Part shown: piece after piece, positions 17,787-26,696 of the stretch
How positions within the stretch are numbered: the first letter of the stretch is position 1
How the letters are laid out: each line of letters opens with the position of its first letter
From: Chromatiales bacterium
Lineage (GTDB): Bacteria; Pseudomonadota; Gammaproteobacteria; JAHELT01
Direction of reading: 5' to 3'
Assembly: GCA_024644045.1 (NCBI GenBank)
Contig: JAHELT010000019.1
Span: forward strand, 1 to 45,915
Length of the DNA stretch: 45,915 nt
Translations under genes and position numbers: made by a program
Notes under the pieces: model-generated
What the model was told of the DNA's origin: nothing
Database searches by the model: none
The model's input: only the letters and a program-made list of their open reading frames with translations

Positions 17787-19850
17787 ATGATGTCACCACC
17801 GCGCCAGCATTCCACCTGTCCGCACGACTGCCCCAGCACATGCGCACTGGAGGTGGAAAAGCTCGATGCTCACACCATCGGCCGGGTCTACGGTGCCAGG
17901 GACAACTCGTACACCGCCGGCGTGATCTGCGCCAAGGTCGCCAATTACGCCGAGCGCGTGCATCACCCGGACCGTCTGCTGCAGCCGCTCAAGCGCACCG
18001 GCGCCAAGGGGGTGGGACGCGAGGCGTTCACCCCGATCGGCTGGGACGAGGCGCTGGACGAGGTCGCCGAACGGTTGCGCGCCGCCGCCGCCGAACACGG
18101 ACCGCAAAGCGTGTGGCCGTACTTCTACGCGGGCACCATGGGGCTGGTGCAGCGCGACGGGCTGGAACGGCTGCGCCATGTGATGAAGTACTCGCGCCAG
18201 CACTCGACCATCTGCATCACCCTGGCCGATGCCGGCTGGATCGCGGGCGTGGGCGAGAAACGCGGTCTCGACCCGCGCGAGCTGGGCGAGTCCGATCTGA
18301 TTGTGATGTGGGGCGGCAATCCGGTGTACACCCAGGTCAACGTGATGCATCACGTGAGCCGGGCGCGCCGCGAGCGCGGCGCCGGATTCGTGGTCGTCGA
18401 TCCGTATCGAACCGCCACCGCCGAGAAAGCGGATCTGCATCTGATGCCCAAGCCCGGCACTGACGGCGCGCTGGCCTGCGCCACCATGCACGTGCTGTTC
18501 GCCGAAGGCTTTGCCGACCGTGACTACCTCGCGCGCTACACGGATGCACCGGAGGCCCTCGAAGCCCATCTGCAGAGCCGCACACCGCAGTGGGCGGAAC
18601 GCATCAGCGGCGTGCCGGCTGCCGACATCGTCGCGTTCGCGAGGCTCTACGGCAGCACCAAACGCAGCTTCATTCGCGCCGGCTACGGCTTTACCCGCTC
18701 GCGCAACGGCTCGGTCAACATGCATGCGGTCACCTGCCTGCCCGCGGTGACCGGCGCATGGCAGCAGCCGGGCGGGGGCGCACTGTATAGCAACCAGGCC
18801 ATCTACGGGCTGGACCTGTCGCTGATCATGGGGCTGGATGCGCTCGACAAGCGCGTGCGCCTGCTCGATCAGTCACGCATCGGGCCGATCCTGTGCAACG
18901 ACCCGCGCGACATCGGCGACGGTCCACCGGTGACGGCGCTGTTCGTGCAGAACACCAACCCGGCCGTGGTGGCGCCCGAATCGCTCATAGTCAGGCAGGG
19001 GCTGCAGCGCGACGATCTTTTCATCTGCGTGCACGAGCAGTTTCTAACCGAGACCGCGAGCATGGCGGACATCGTGCTGCCGGCGACCACCTTTCTGGAA
19101 CACGACGATCTGTACACGGCCGGCGGGCATACACACCTTCAACTGGCGAGGCGCGTGATCGAGCCACCCGGCGAATGCCGCAGCAACCACCAGGTTCTCT
19201 GTGCGCTGGCCAAACGCCTGGATGCCAGGCATCCCGGGTTCGAGATGAGCGAGTGGGAGTTGATCGATGCCACGCTGCAGCGCTCCGGCAAACCCGATGC
19301 GGCGAGCTTTGCCGAGCACCACTGGCTGGACTGTGCGCTGCCTTTCGAGCAGGCGCATTTCCTCGACCGCTTCCCGACGTCTGACGGCAGATTTCATTTC
19401 AGAGCGGACTGGTCGCGCGTCGGGCGCGACACCGCAAACCTGCCATCCTTACCCGATCACTACGCGGTGATAGACGACACGAGTCCGGACCGGCCGTACC
19501 GGCTGGTGGCCGCACCGGCGCGGCAGTTCCTGAACACCAGCTTCACCGAGACCTCCACTTCGCGCAAACGCGAGGCGCGCCCGACGGTCAAGCTGCACCC
19601 CGAGGACTGCACGGCGCTCGGCGTTTCCGCCGGCGATCTCGTGCGGATGGGCAATCAGCGGGGTAGCATCCGCCTGCACGTCGAAACGTTCGACGGACTG
19701 CAGCGCGGCACGGTGATCGTCGAAAGCATATGGCCTAACCGGGACTTTCTGGACGGCGTCGGCATCAACGCGCTGGTCAGCGCGGAACCCGGCGCGCCGC
19801 TCGGCGGGGCGGTGTTCCACGACACCTCGGTGTGGATCGAGCCTGCCTAG
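17787..19850 (+). CDS. Molybdopterin-dependent oxidoreductase (DMSO reductase family), orphan catalytic subunit
   Basis: The 687-residue protein begins with four cysteines in the pattern C11-x3-C15-x3-C19-x28-C48, followed by Lys50. This is the 4Fe-4S site and adjacent electron-relay Lys of the DMSO reductase family. Molybdopterin-guanine-dinucleotide-binding segments follow (LIVMWGGNP, VVVDPYRT, PGTDGALA, VQNTNPAVV, DIVLPATTFLEHDD). The C-terminal molybdopterin dinucleotide-binding domain reads LVAAPARQFLNTSF through MGNQRGSIRL. There is no twin-arginine leader, so it should be cytoplasmic. No iron-sulfur, cytochrome or chaperone gene is adjacent, so its electron partner and substrate are unknown. 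Its TAG stop falls inside the terminal repeat of a downstream MITE-like element. Confidence 0.88.
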   Translation: MMSPPRQHSTCPHDCPSTCALEVEKLDAHTIGRVYGARDNSYTAGVICAKVANYAERVHHPDRLLQPLKRTGAKGVGREAFTPIGWDEALDEVAERLRAAAAEHGPQSVWPYFYAGTMGLVQRDGLERLRHVMKYSRQHSTICITLADAGWIAGVGEKRGLDPRELGESDLIVMWGGNPVYTQVNVMHHVSRARRERGAGFVVVDPYRTATAEKADLHLMPKPGTDGALACATMHVLFAEGFADRDYLARYTDAPEALEAHLQSRTPQWAERISGVPAADIVAFARLYGSTKRSFIRAGYGFTRSRNGSVNMHAVTCLPAVTGAWQQPGGGALYSNQAIYGLDLSLIMGLDALDKRVRLLDQSRIGPILCNDPRDIGDGPPVTALFVQNTNPAVVAPESLIVRQGLQRDDLFICVHEQFLTETASMADIVLPATTFLEHDDLYTAGGHTHLQLARRVIEPPGECRSNHQVLCALAKRLDARHPGFEMSEWELIDATLQRSGKPDAASFAEHHWLDCALPFEQAHFLDRFPTSDGRFHFRADWSRVGRDTANLPSLPDHYAVIDDTSPDRPYRLVAAPARQFLNTSFTETSTSRKREARPTVKLHPEDCTALGVSAGDLVRMGNQRGSIRLHVETFDGLQRGTVIVESIWPNRDFLDGVGINALVSAEPGAPLGGAVFHDTSVWIEPA

Positions 19851-20098
19851 CCCGCATGTTGCACGAAAGCGGTCACGAGTTCCCTGCGTTTCACAATCAA
19901 ATCAAACCGTTACGCAGGTACTTGTGCGTTATTGCCAAGCTACAGTTTGTCCCTATTCACTTTCAGGAAAAATCTGGCGTCGTATATTGAACGATCCCCC
20001 TTGAGCAATAGGCCGGCTATTACTCTGCACGCGATCGTCCAATCTACTTAGCCAGATTCTCCCTGAGAAGCGAATCCTTCATGCAACATGCGGGCTAG
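19847..20098. mobile_element. MITE-like element, 18-bp terminal inverted repeats, TA or CTAG duplication
   Basis: A perfect 17-bp inverted repeat (CTAGCCCGCATGTTGCA at 19847-19863 against its reverse complement at 20082-20098) bounds about 250 bp. With one mismatch the similarity runs another four bases inward. CTAG on both sides can be read as a 4-bp target duplication, or its central TA as a 2-bp one. The interior is visibly more AT-rich than the flanking genes and contains no reading frame. The left end overlaps the TAG stop of the oxidoreductase gene. No transposase is nearby, so it is non-autonomous or a remnant. The family is not identified. Confidence 0.7.
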
Positions 20099-20271
20099 AC
20101 ACAGGAGCTTGTTGAAAAGACACATCCTGTGACCTTTTCAACGCGCTGCGTCGAAAATGCGATTTCCGACTTGCTGCATAAATCAACCAACAAAAGTTGC
20201 TGCTTTACAGCAGTACGTCCATGTATCGCCTAGCAGGGCGCCGAAAAACGAGTTTTCGACACTCTGCTAGT
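20099..20271. repeat. Hairpin-rich non-coding segment after gshA, possible second element
   Basis: This 173-bp segment is made of successive inverted repeats. GTTGAAAAG pairs with CTTTTCAAC (about 20112-20145). CTGCTTTACAGCAG forms a small hairpin near 20200. CTAGCAG (20230-20236) pairs with CTGCTAG (20264-20270), with CGAAAA/TTTTCG nested inside. It is more AT-rich than its surroundings. The last hairpin ends 1 nt from the gshA stop codon and could act as the gshA terminator, although no clean T-run follows. It looks like a decayed mobile-element end next to the MITE-like element. Confidence 0.45.
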
Positions 20272-21843
20272 TCAGGAGTGCGCGAAGTACTCGCGCAGAA
20301 ACGTGTCGAAATCGACCTCGTCGGAGGCTTCCAGGGCGGCCTGATCCGCCAGTGACTTTTGCGCCAGGTGCTCGTAGCGAGCCGCCCGTTCGCCCGTGAC
20401 CGGGCGCGCCCTCAGATCGCGCTCGTGCCGGTGCGACCAGCGCATTGCGAACTCGAAGAAACTCTCGTTGTTATCGCGCATTTCCTGCAGCACGCGCGCC
20501 GAGGGTGTCGCGTCGCTGTCCTCCACGCAGGCCAGCTGCTCACGCAGGGTCCGGGTGTAATCGCCGGTATCGAGCGCGGCGTCCAGCAACTCGGCAGCGC
20601 CCTGCAGCTGCTGCAGCAACTCAGCCGCCCAGGTTTTGAGCGCCAGCGACTCGCCGGCGCGGCACAGCATCAGCGCCGGGTCGCGACCGCGCAAAGCCGT
20701 CTGTTCAAGGTTGTGCGCAATCTCACGGCGTTCGTCGTCGCTCAGCAGCGGGCTGTCGTGCACCAGACAGAACGTGACCAGCAGTTTGAGGAAGCGCAGC
20801 TGTGATTCGTAGACGCCCAGCGGCTCGAAGGGCGACACGTCCAGCGCGCGCAGCTCCACGTAACGCACGCCGCGGCGGGCCAGCGCGGTGGTCGGTTTTT
20901 CCAGACGCTGCGCGATCTCTTTAATGCGTACAGTGCTGTAGTACTCGTTTTCTATCTGCAGCAGATTGGCGTTCAGCTGTCGGTACTCATCGCCGACTTT
21001 CACGCCGATACGCTCATACTCCGCGTGCGGCCTGCTGATGGCCTCGACCATGCTCTCTATGTAGTGGGGCAACGAGCTGTAGTCGATGTTGATGCCCAGC
21101 TCCGCCTCGCGATTGTTCTTGTAGCCGATGTCGCTGAGCCGCAGCGATGTCGCGAAAGGTTCGTAGAACGTGGTGCGGTCGAACGCCTGAAGCTTGCTCG
21201 GACGGGCGCCGAAGAACGATTTACACACCGCAGGCGATGCGCCGAACAGATAGGGCACCAACCAGCCGAAGCGGAGCATGTTGCGGGTCAGCGACAGGTA
21301 GCTCTCGGACTTCGAGCCGTGCTGCGCATCGCCTGCGGCGATCTCGGCGAACGCCGGCCACAGCGGCTCGGCAAACGAGTAGTTGAAGTGCACGCCCGCG
21401 ATCACCTGCATGGTCTTGCCGTAGCGGCGCGCCAGGCCCTGGCGGTAGATGTGTTTCATGAACCCGGAGTTGGACCTGCCGTACCAGGCGATCGGAATCG
21501 ATCTCTCGCCTTCCACCACGCACGGCATGCTGGTCGCCCAAAGGAGCTCATCGCCGATCGCGGCGTATACCACGCGCATGATCTCGTCCAGCTCCGCGAG
21601 CACCGCGGCATACTCCTCGTGCGGGGCGGTGATCAACTCGATCAGCGCTTCGGAGTAATCGGTGGTTACGTGTGGGTGCGTCAGCGTCGAGCCGAGGGCT
21701 CGGGGGTGGGGCGTCTGCGCGATGGTGCCGCTCGGCGTCACGCGCAGGTTCTCTTTCTCCAGGCCGATCAAACCCGGGCACAGGAGCCGCGCGTTGCCGT
21801 CCCGCTGGAAAGCCGCCAGGCGCCGATTATACAACTCGTACAC
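20272..21843 (-). CDS. gshA: Glutamate--cysteine ligase, E. coli type
   Basis: The 523-residue protein is the first enzyme of glutathione synthesis, joining glutamate and cysteine with ATP. It matches the gammaproteobacterial type I family (E. coli 518 aa): GLEKENLRV near the N-terminus, HPRALGSTLTHPHVTTDYSEA, LLWATSMPC, YGRSNSGFMKHIYRQGL, and GVHFNYSF further on. I choose the GTG at 21843 because GGAG lies 7 nt before it and the protein then starts like other GshA proteins. A GTG at 21906 would add 21 residues without a ribosome-binding site. It is transcribed divergently from the signalling operon at 22076. Confidence 0.92.
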   Translation of the reverse strand: MYELYNRRLAAFQRDGNARLLCPGLIGLEKENLRVTPSGTIAQTPHPRALGSTLTHPHVTTDYSEALIELITAPHEEYAAVLAELDEIMRVVYAAIGDELLWATSMPCVVEGERSIPIAWYGRSNSGFMKHIYRQGLARRYGKTMQVIAGVHFNYSFAEPLWPAFAEIAAGDAQHGSKSESYLSLTRNMLRFGWLVPYLFGASPAVCKSFFGARPSKLQAFDRTTFYEPFATSLRLSDIGYKNNREAELGINIDYSSLPHYIESMVEAISRPHAEYERIGVKVGDEYRQLNANLLQIENEYYSTVRIKEIAQRLEKPTTALARRGVRYVELRALDVSPFEPLGVYESQLRFLKLLVTFCLVHDSPLLSDDERREIAHNLEQTALRGRDPALMLCRAGESLALKTWAAELLQQLQGAAELLDAALDTGDYTRTLREQLACVEDSDATPSARVLQEMRDNNESFFEFAMRWSHRHERDLRARPVTGERAARYEHLAQKSLADQAALEASDEVDFDTFLREYFAHS

Positions 21844-22075
21844 AGCCGTGCTCCGCAGTGGGCCCCTGGCGTCGATCCGGGGAACGCATTCTGCCCGAAT
21901 CGACACGGAAAGACGAGCGTCCCCCGGTGCTCAACGGGCGACCCTGAGAGCGCGACGCGACGCGACCGGCGAGTCGCTGTTTGTGCGCTTCGACCCCGCG
22001 CGCTAGTATGGCAGTCTCGCGGCGGACCGCCTCAGAAGGCTCGATGATCCGCCGGGTAAAGATCGGACCATAACG

Positions 22076-22426
22076 ATGTCCAACAAAAAATCAGATGCCG
22101 ATGCTTTACAGCAGAAACTGGATTGCCTGCGCAGCGCGTCGCGCACCCGGGCGAAACGACTGCAACTTGCCGGTGAGCTGATCGTTTTCCTATGCCTGCT
22201 GTTGTTCCTTGCGTTGTCGTTGTTCGCAGCGAAGATACTGTGGGACGGTCTGCAGGCCCCGGTCTACCTGGCCGCTCTGTTCGCCGTGCTGGCGACATCC
22301 CTGCAACAGGTGCTCGGCCTGGCCGTGACTCGAGGCCGCTTCCGACGCCGCGGCGCACGCGCGCAGCCGTTGTGGTGGACGCTCACGCTGCTCAGTAGTC
22401 TCGCCCTGGCCCTGCTGGCAGGTTGA
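22076..22426 (+). CDS. Small membrane protein of the SBP/GGDEF operon, unknown
   Basis: The 116-residue protein has a short charged N-terminus with a possible coiled coil (about residues 5-28), then two hydrophobic segments (about 31-52 and 58-80), a very basic loop (RGRFRRRGARAQ) and a third hydrophobic segment at the C-terminus. By the positive-inside rule the basic loop should face the cytoplasm. I recognise no family. It ends 3 nt before the GTG of the periplasmic binding protein gene, which itself ends 1 nt before a diguanylate cyclase gene. It is therefore a candidate membrane link between the two. Confidence 0.75.
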   Translation: MSNKKSDADALQQKLDCLRSASRTRAKRLQLAGELIVFLCLLLFLALSLFAAKILWDGLQAPVYLAALFAVLATSLQQVLGLAVTRGRFRRRGARAQPLWWTLTLLSSLALALLAG

Positions 22427-22429
22427 AAC

Positions 22430-23242
22430 GTGCGGCACGCCCGGTTTCGCGAGTTGCTGCTCGCGCTGTTCTTCGTCCTCTCGGGCACCCAGGCGTGCGC
22501 CGACACGCTCGCGGACATTCGCACCCGGGGCGGTCTCCGCGTCGGCGTGCTCGACGACGCGCCACCTTACAGCTTCCGCGATCCCACCGGCCGGCGCTTC
22601 GGCCTCGAGGTCGATCTGGCCGCGGACATCGCGGCGACGATCGGCGTGCCGCTGCAACTGGTGCCCGTGGACGTCGTTGAGCGCATCGACGCGCTGCTCG
22701 ACGGCCGTGTGGACCTGGTGCTCGCAGGCCTCGGCTACAGCGCGCCGATCGCCCGCGCCGTGGCACTGGTATCGCCGCCGTACTACGCCTCGGGCACCAG
22801 CGTCATCGCGCGCAAATCCGAGCGGCTGGCTAACTGGGCAAGTCTTGCCGGGGTGCCGGTTTGCAGCATCCAGGGGGCCGCCGACAATGAGCGTCTGACC
22901 GGCGACTTCGGCGTGGAGCTGAAGACCTACAAGTCGGCGGACGATGCCTACGAGGCGCTTATCTCGGGCGACTGCCGGGCCTTTGCATTCGCCGATTCGG
23001 CGATCGTGACGCAGCTGCGCGGCGACCGCGAAGCCCGCTGGAAAGACTACGAGATGCCCCTGCGGCCGCTCGGCGAGCACCCCTGGGTCATGGCGGCGCG
23101 ACCCGGCGATCCGCTGTTCGACGCGGTGCTCACCGGCATCGCAGTTCGCTGGCATCGCGACGGAACGCTGCTCAGCCTGCAGGACAAATGGAAACTCGCA
23201 CGTACACCGTTCATCGAATCGCTCCGGCAGATCTACCGCTAG
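22430..23242 (+). CDS. Periplasmic amino-acid-type solute-binding protein (family 3), no cognate permease
   Basis: The 270-residue product has a signal peptide (about residues 1-24, cleavage after ACA) and a bacterial family 3 solute-binding domain: GGLRVGVLDDAPPYSFRDPTGRRFG at the start of the mature protein, LEVDLAADIA, DLVLAGLGYSAPIARAVALVSPPYY, and a second-lobe region with DAYEALISGDCRAFAFADSA. Such proteins bind amino acids or small polar ligands. No ABC permease or ATPase gene is in the operon; the following gene encodes a diguanylate cyclase. A sensory rather than transport role is a reasonable inference. The GTG start lies 3 nt after the preceding stop. Confidence 0.87.
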   Translation: MRHARFRELLLALFFVLSGTQACADTLADIRTRGGLRVGVLDDAPPYSFRDPTGRRFGLEVDLAADIAATIGVPLQLVPVDVVERIDALLDGRVDLVLAGLGYSAPIARAVALVSPPYYASGTSVIARKSERLANWASLAGVPVCSIQGAADNERLTGDFGVELKTYKSADDAYEALISGDCRAFAFADSAIVTQLRGDREARWKDYEMPLRPLGEHPWVMAARPGDPLFDAVLTGIAVRWHRDGTLLSLQDKWKLARTPFIESLRQIYR

Positions 23243-23243
23243 C

Positions 23244-24545
23244 GTGAACGCAAGCAGTCCCCGCTCAACCGCGTTGATTGTCGATGCCAGCGAGTCGGTG
23301 ACCACGCTGCTGGCTTCCTACGTGCGACTTGCCGTCGGTACCGGCGCTGAAACGGCGCATGATCTGCACACCCTCAGAAAGCTCCTGCAGGATCGGCCGG
23401 AGCGCTTCTTCGTAGCTGCGGTGGACTTCGAGCTGCCCGATGCCGACCGGGGCGAAGCGATCGATTTCGTGCTGGGTCACAACATTCCCGTGGTGGCGAT
23501 GACGGCCAGCGATGTCGCCGATCGAGAAGCGTTCATCGACAAGAACGTGATCGACTTCGTGTTCAAGTCCAGCGCCAGTGAAATCGAGAACGCGACCAAC
23601 GCTATCCACCGCGTGTACAACAACCGTTTTATCCGGATACTGGTGATCGACGAATCGTCGTCTTACCGGCACTATCTGCGCAATCTGCTGCGCATGCACG
23701 AGTACCAGACGCTGGAAGCCGAAAGCGCGGAGCAGGCGCTGAAAGTGCTGGAGGACGAGCGCGACATTCGTCTGGTGATCGTCAACGACCAGCTGCCGGA
23801 CATGAACGGAGTACAGTTGATCAACACCATTCGTCAACGCTACAACCGCCGCGAACTCCCGGTGCTTGGCATGTCGCAGACCGGCGACGAACGGTTGCCG
23901 TCGCGCATGCTGAAAAGCGGGGCCAACGACTATCTCGGTAAACCCATGGTGGTCGACGAATTCTACTGCCGGGTCGCGCACTGCATCGAAACCACCGAGT
24001 ACATCCGCCTGATGGAGGAGTCGGCGACCCGCGACTACCTCACCCGAGCCTACAACCGCCGCTATCTGTTCGAGACGGGCACGCGTCTGCACGAGAACGC
24101 CAAGCGCGGCAATCTCACCCTGTCGGTGGCCATGATCGACGCCGATGAGTTCAAGCGCGTGAACGACACGCACGGCCATCACGTGGGCGACGTGGTGCTG
24201 AAAGAAATCTCCGCCACGCTGTCCAAATGCCTGCGTCAGTCGGACCTGGTCGCCCGCTTCGGCGGGGAGGAGTTCTGCGTGCTGGCCACCGGTCTGAACC
24301 GCAAAGGCGCTTTGAACGTGTTCGAGCGCGTGCGCGGGGACATCGCCGCCATGCCGGTTTGCGTCGGCGCCGCGACCGTGCGGATCACAGTTTCGATCGG
24401 CGTGTGCATGAGCCTGGAAGACTCGCTGGAGTCGATGATCAAGCGTGCCGACGAGGCGCTCTACCGCGCCAAATCGCAGGGCCGCGACCGGGTCGTGATC
24501 GCCGCGCAGCGCCGCCGCGCTACTCGAAGACCAGCGCGTCCATAA
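23244..24545 (+). CDS. Diguanylate cyclase with two receiver domains (REC-REC-GGDEF)
   Basis: The 433-residue protein makes c-di-GMP from two GTP. A first receiver-like domain (about residues 8-125) has the phosphoacceptor position Asp61 and Lys108. A second (about 130-250) has the acidic pocket at Asp136-Glu137 and Lys233, but Asn181 where the phosphoacceptor Asp should be. The GGDEF domain (about 258-425) has an intact active site GGEEF (340-344), the metal-binding Asp in MIDADEFKRVND, and an inhibitory RxxD site (331-334) exactly five residues before GGEEF. It begins with GTG one base after the binding-protein stop. Its 3' end overlaps the convergent nudL by 26 bp. There is no membrane segment. 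Confidence 0.92.
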   Translation: MNASSPRSTALIVDASESVTTLLASYVRLAVGTGAETAHDLHTLRKLLQDRPERFFVAAVDFELPDADRGEAIDFVLGHNIPVVAMTASDVADREAFIDKNVIDFVFKSSASEIENATNAIHRVYNNRFIRILVIDESSSYRHYLRNLLRMHEYQTLEAESAEQALKVLEDERDIRLVIVNDQLPDMNGVQLINTIRQRYNRRELPVLGMSQTGDERLPSRMLKSGANDYLGKPMVVDEFYCRVAHCIETTEYIRLMEESATRDYLTRAYNRRYLFETGTRLHENAKRGNLTLSVAMIDADEFKRVNDTHGHHVGDVVLKEISATLSKCLRQSDLVARFGGEEFCVLATGLNRKGALNVFERVRGDIAAMPVCVGAATVRITVSIGVCMSLEDSLESMIKRADEALYRAKSQGRDRVVIAAQRRRATRRPARP

Positions 24546-25125
24546 GGCTGAGCGTCATGCGCGCGGTGGCCCCCCACAACAGCTCGCCGTCGAAGCGGCG
24601 GTAGTACACGACCGAGACCGGCTTGCCCGGAATCACCCGGTCGCGCGGGCGCAGCTCGTAGTTGTCGGGCTGCGACAACCAGTCAAACGGGATCGTGAAT
24701 ACGCGGCTCACCTCGTCGTGGGCGAGCTGGAACGCGCACGGCCAGTCAATGGTCGCCACCACCGGGGTGACCCGGTAGTTGGTGATGGTCAGATAGGACC
24801 TCAGCCGGCCCAGCACGTTGACCGTTCGCGGGTGCAGACCGATCTCTTCGTGCGCCTCGCGCAGCGCGGTACGCTCCAGGGTCGCGTCCGGCGGCTCGTA
24901 ACGCCCGCCCGGGAAAGCCACCTGACCGCTGTGATGATCGCGGTCGCTGTACGCACGGCGGATGTACACCACGTGCCAGGCGTCGTCGAACCGCGCCAGC
25001 GGCACCAGCACTGCGGCCGGCTTGGGCGGGCCGATCAGGAATTCGGGTACCGTCGCATCCGAGGGCCAGTCGGACTGCCCCTGCCCGTGCTCGCGCCGCC
25101 GAACTGCACGCAGGCGCGGCTTCAT
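24520..25125 (-). CDS. nudL: NUDIX hydrolase, CoA pyrophosphatase type (NudL-like)
   Basis: The 201-residue protein has the Nudix box GGRYEPPDATLERTALREAHEEIGL-like region (about residues 73-97), with catalytic REAHEE and Asp80 at the position of the usual first Glu, a variant common in the CoA-diphosphatase subgroup. The preceding motif HHSGQVAFPGG is typical of NudL/NUDT7-type enzymes, which split CoA and its derivatives into phosphopantetheine and 3',5'-ADP. The ATG overlaps the stop of the upstream gene by four bases (ATGA). The 3' end overlaps the convergent cyclase gene. Confidence 0.88.
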   Translation of the reverse strand: MKPRLRAVRRREHGQGQSDWPSDATVPEFLIGPPKPAAVLVPLARFDDAWHVVYIRRAYSDRDHHSGQVAFPGGRYEPPDATLERTALREAHEEIGLHPRTVNVLGRLRSYLTITNYRVTPVVATIDWPCAFQLAHDEVSRVFTIPFDWLSQPDNYELRPRDRVIPGKPVSVVYYRRFDGELLWGATARMTLSLMDALVFE

Positions 25126-26696
25126 TTTCCGGCGGCACCCACCAGCAGTGCGCCGAGCAGACGTTCCACCGGCGCGTAGTCGTCACGCAACACCGGCAGC
25201 GCGTCCAGAGGCGTACCGGTGGCGAGCAACGGCTCGGTGATGCGCAGCCACCGGCGGCGCAGTCCGCTGCGAGCCTGCACGACTTCGGCCGGCCTGTAGG
25301 CATCGCTCGCCGTCACCACCAGCGTCACGCGCTGAGGCCGTTGCGGGATCTCGTGCAGGTACACGTGCACATGCGTGAACACTCGCGCCAGCGTCTTCAC
25401 CAGGCTCTTCGCCAGCCGCGCGTCGGGGAACACGTCGACGACATTCAGCGCGTACAGGCCGCCGTCCCGCAACCGGCGGCGCACCAGCCGCGCATACTCT
25501 TCGGTCACCAGGTGGTAGGGAACGGCGACATCCTTGAACACGTCCGTGACCACGGCGTCGAAGCGGTGGCCCTCGTAGCCGGCCAGCGCGAAGCGCGCGT
25601 CGGTGTGATGAATGCGCATGCTCCCGGTGTCCAGGTAGAGACGCTGGCGCGCGACCTCGGTCACCACCGGATCGATTTCGGCCACCACCACCTCGGCGCG
25701 CGGAAAGCGCGCGAGCATTGCGCGGGGTTGCGTGTACGCACCGCCGCCGGCGAAGAACACCCGGGGCGCGGCGGAGCCGCTTCGTTCGAGCGCATCGACC
25801 AGCAGCTCGTCCATCAGATGCACGTAGGGCGCGATGAGCAGGCGCGGCTGGCCGCGGTGATTAGTGCTGTGCAGCAGATGGTCGAGAATCAGCGAGCGCG
25901 CCTCGCCGTACGGTGCCTCCGCCGAGCTGTCGACAACGCGAATGCAGAAATAAGCGCTCTCGCGCTCGCAGGGATTGGCGAAGCCGCCGCGCTCCCACGT
26001 GCCCCACAGCAATCCCAGGATCGCAACTGCGCCCACCGCGCCGCCGCTGCGCGCGCGACCGTGCAGGAAAGGCAAGCCGAGGCCGATCAGGGTCAGCGCG
26101 GTGCACGCTACCACCAGCCGCGTGCCGAAATGCTGAATCAGCACGTAACCGGTAAGAAACGTGCCGGCGATACTGCCCAGCGCCGCCAGGGCGTGCAGGG
26201 ACCCGACCACGCGCCCGGTGCGCAGGCGCAGCTGCAACGCGAGCGTGGTCAGCAGCGGCGTAACCACGCCCAGCAGCGCAGCCGGCACGAAGAACAGCGC
26301 GACGACGAGGAGAAAGCTCGCGCTCAGCAGGCCGAGGCGCTGCACCTGCACCAGCGGTGCGACCCAGGTCAGCAACAGCAGGATCCCGAAGCTGGCGACA
26401 CCCGCGGCGAGCAGCGTCAGGCCGACCGCCGATTCGCTGCCGCCGCGATCGGCCCACACGCCGCCCAGCCAGTTGCCCAGTGAGAGCCCGGCCAGAATCA
26501 CGCCGATGATCGCGGTCCACGTGTAGAGGGATACGCCGACGTAGGGGGCAAGCAGACGCGCGGCGACGATTTCCAGCACCAGCAGGCAGGCGGAGCTGAA
26601 CAGCACGGTAGCCGCGTACCAGAACAGGCGCCTGCGCCGCGCCGGATAAGTTTGAGGCGCGCTGTGGTCACCGGTGTGAGGCGTCGTTTGTGACAT
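25122..26696 (-). CDS. Fused MFS-like membrane protein / spermidine-synthase-like methyltransferase fold
   Basis: The 524-residue protein has about eight hydrophobic helices (residues 20-235), beginning with the family-typical SSACLLVLEIVAARLLAPYVGVSLYTWTAIIGV. A soluble Rossmann domain follows, with FAGGGAYTQPRAML, VVVAEIDPVV, DARFAL and DAVVTDVF, as in spermidine synthases. These 'fused MFS/spermidine synthase' proteins are widespread; most lack proof of polyamine synthesis and their function is open. The ATG at 26696 is preferred over one at 26738 because the membrane domain follows at the usual distance. The gene is translationally coupled to nudL. Confidence 0.87.
   Translation of the reverse strand: MSQTTPHTGDHSAPQTYPARRRRLFWYAATVLFSSACLLVLEIVAARLLAPYVGVSLYTWTAIIGVILAGLSLGNWLGGVWADRGGSESAVGLTLLAAGVASFGILLLLTWVAPLVQVQRLGLLSASFLLVVALFFVPAALLGVVTPLLTTLALQLRLRTGRVVGSLHALAALGSIAGTFLTGYVLIQHFGTRLVVACTALTLIGLGLPFLHGRARSGGAVGAVAILGLLWGTWERGGFANPCERESAYFCIRVVDSSAEAPYGEARSLILDHLLHSTNHRGQPRLLIAPYVHLMDELLVDALERSGSAAPRVFFAGGGAYTQPRAMLARFPRAEVVVAEIDPVVTEVARQRLYLDTGSMRIHHTDARFALAGYEGHRFDAVVTDVFKDVAVPYHLVTEEYARLVRRRLRDGGLYALNVVDVFPDARLAKSLVKTLARVFTHVHVYLHEIPQRPQRVTLVVTASDAYRPAEVVQARSGLRRRWLRITEPLLATGTPLDALPVLRDDYAPVERLLGALLVGAAGK

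Noticed and set aside
20108-20271. Possible small RNA from the hairpin-rich segment
   Set aside because: No promoter-like sequence or clean terminator; repeat remnants explain the hairpins better.
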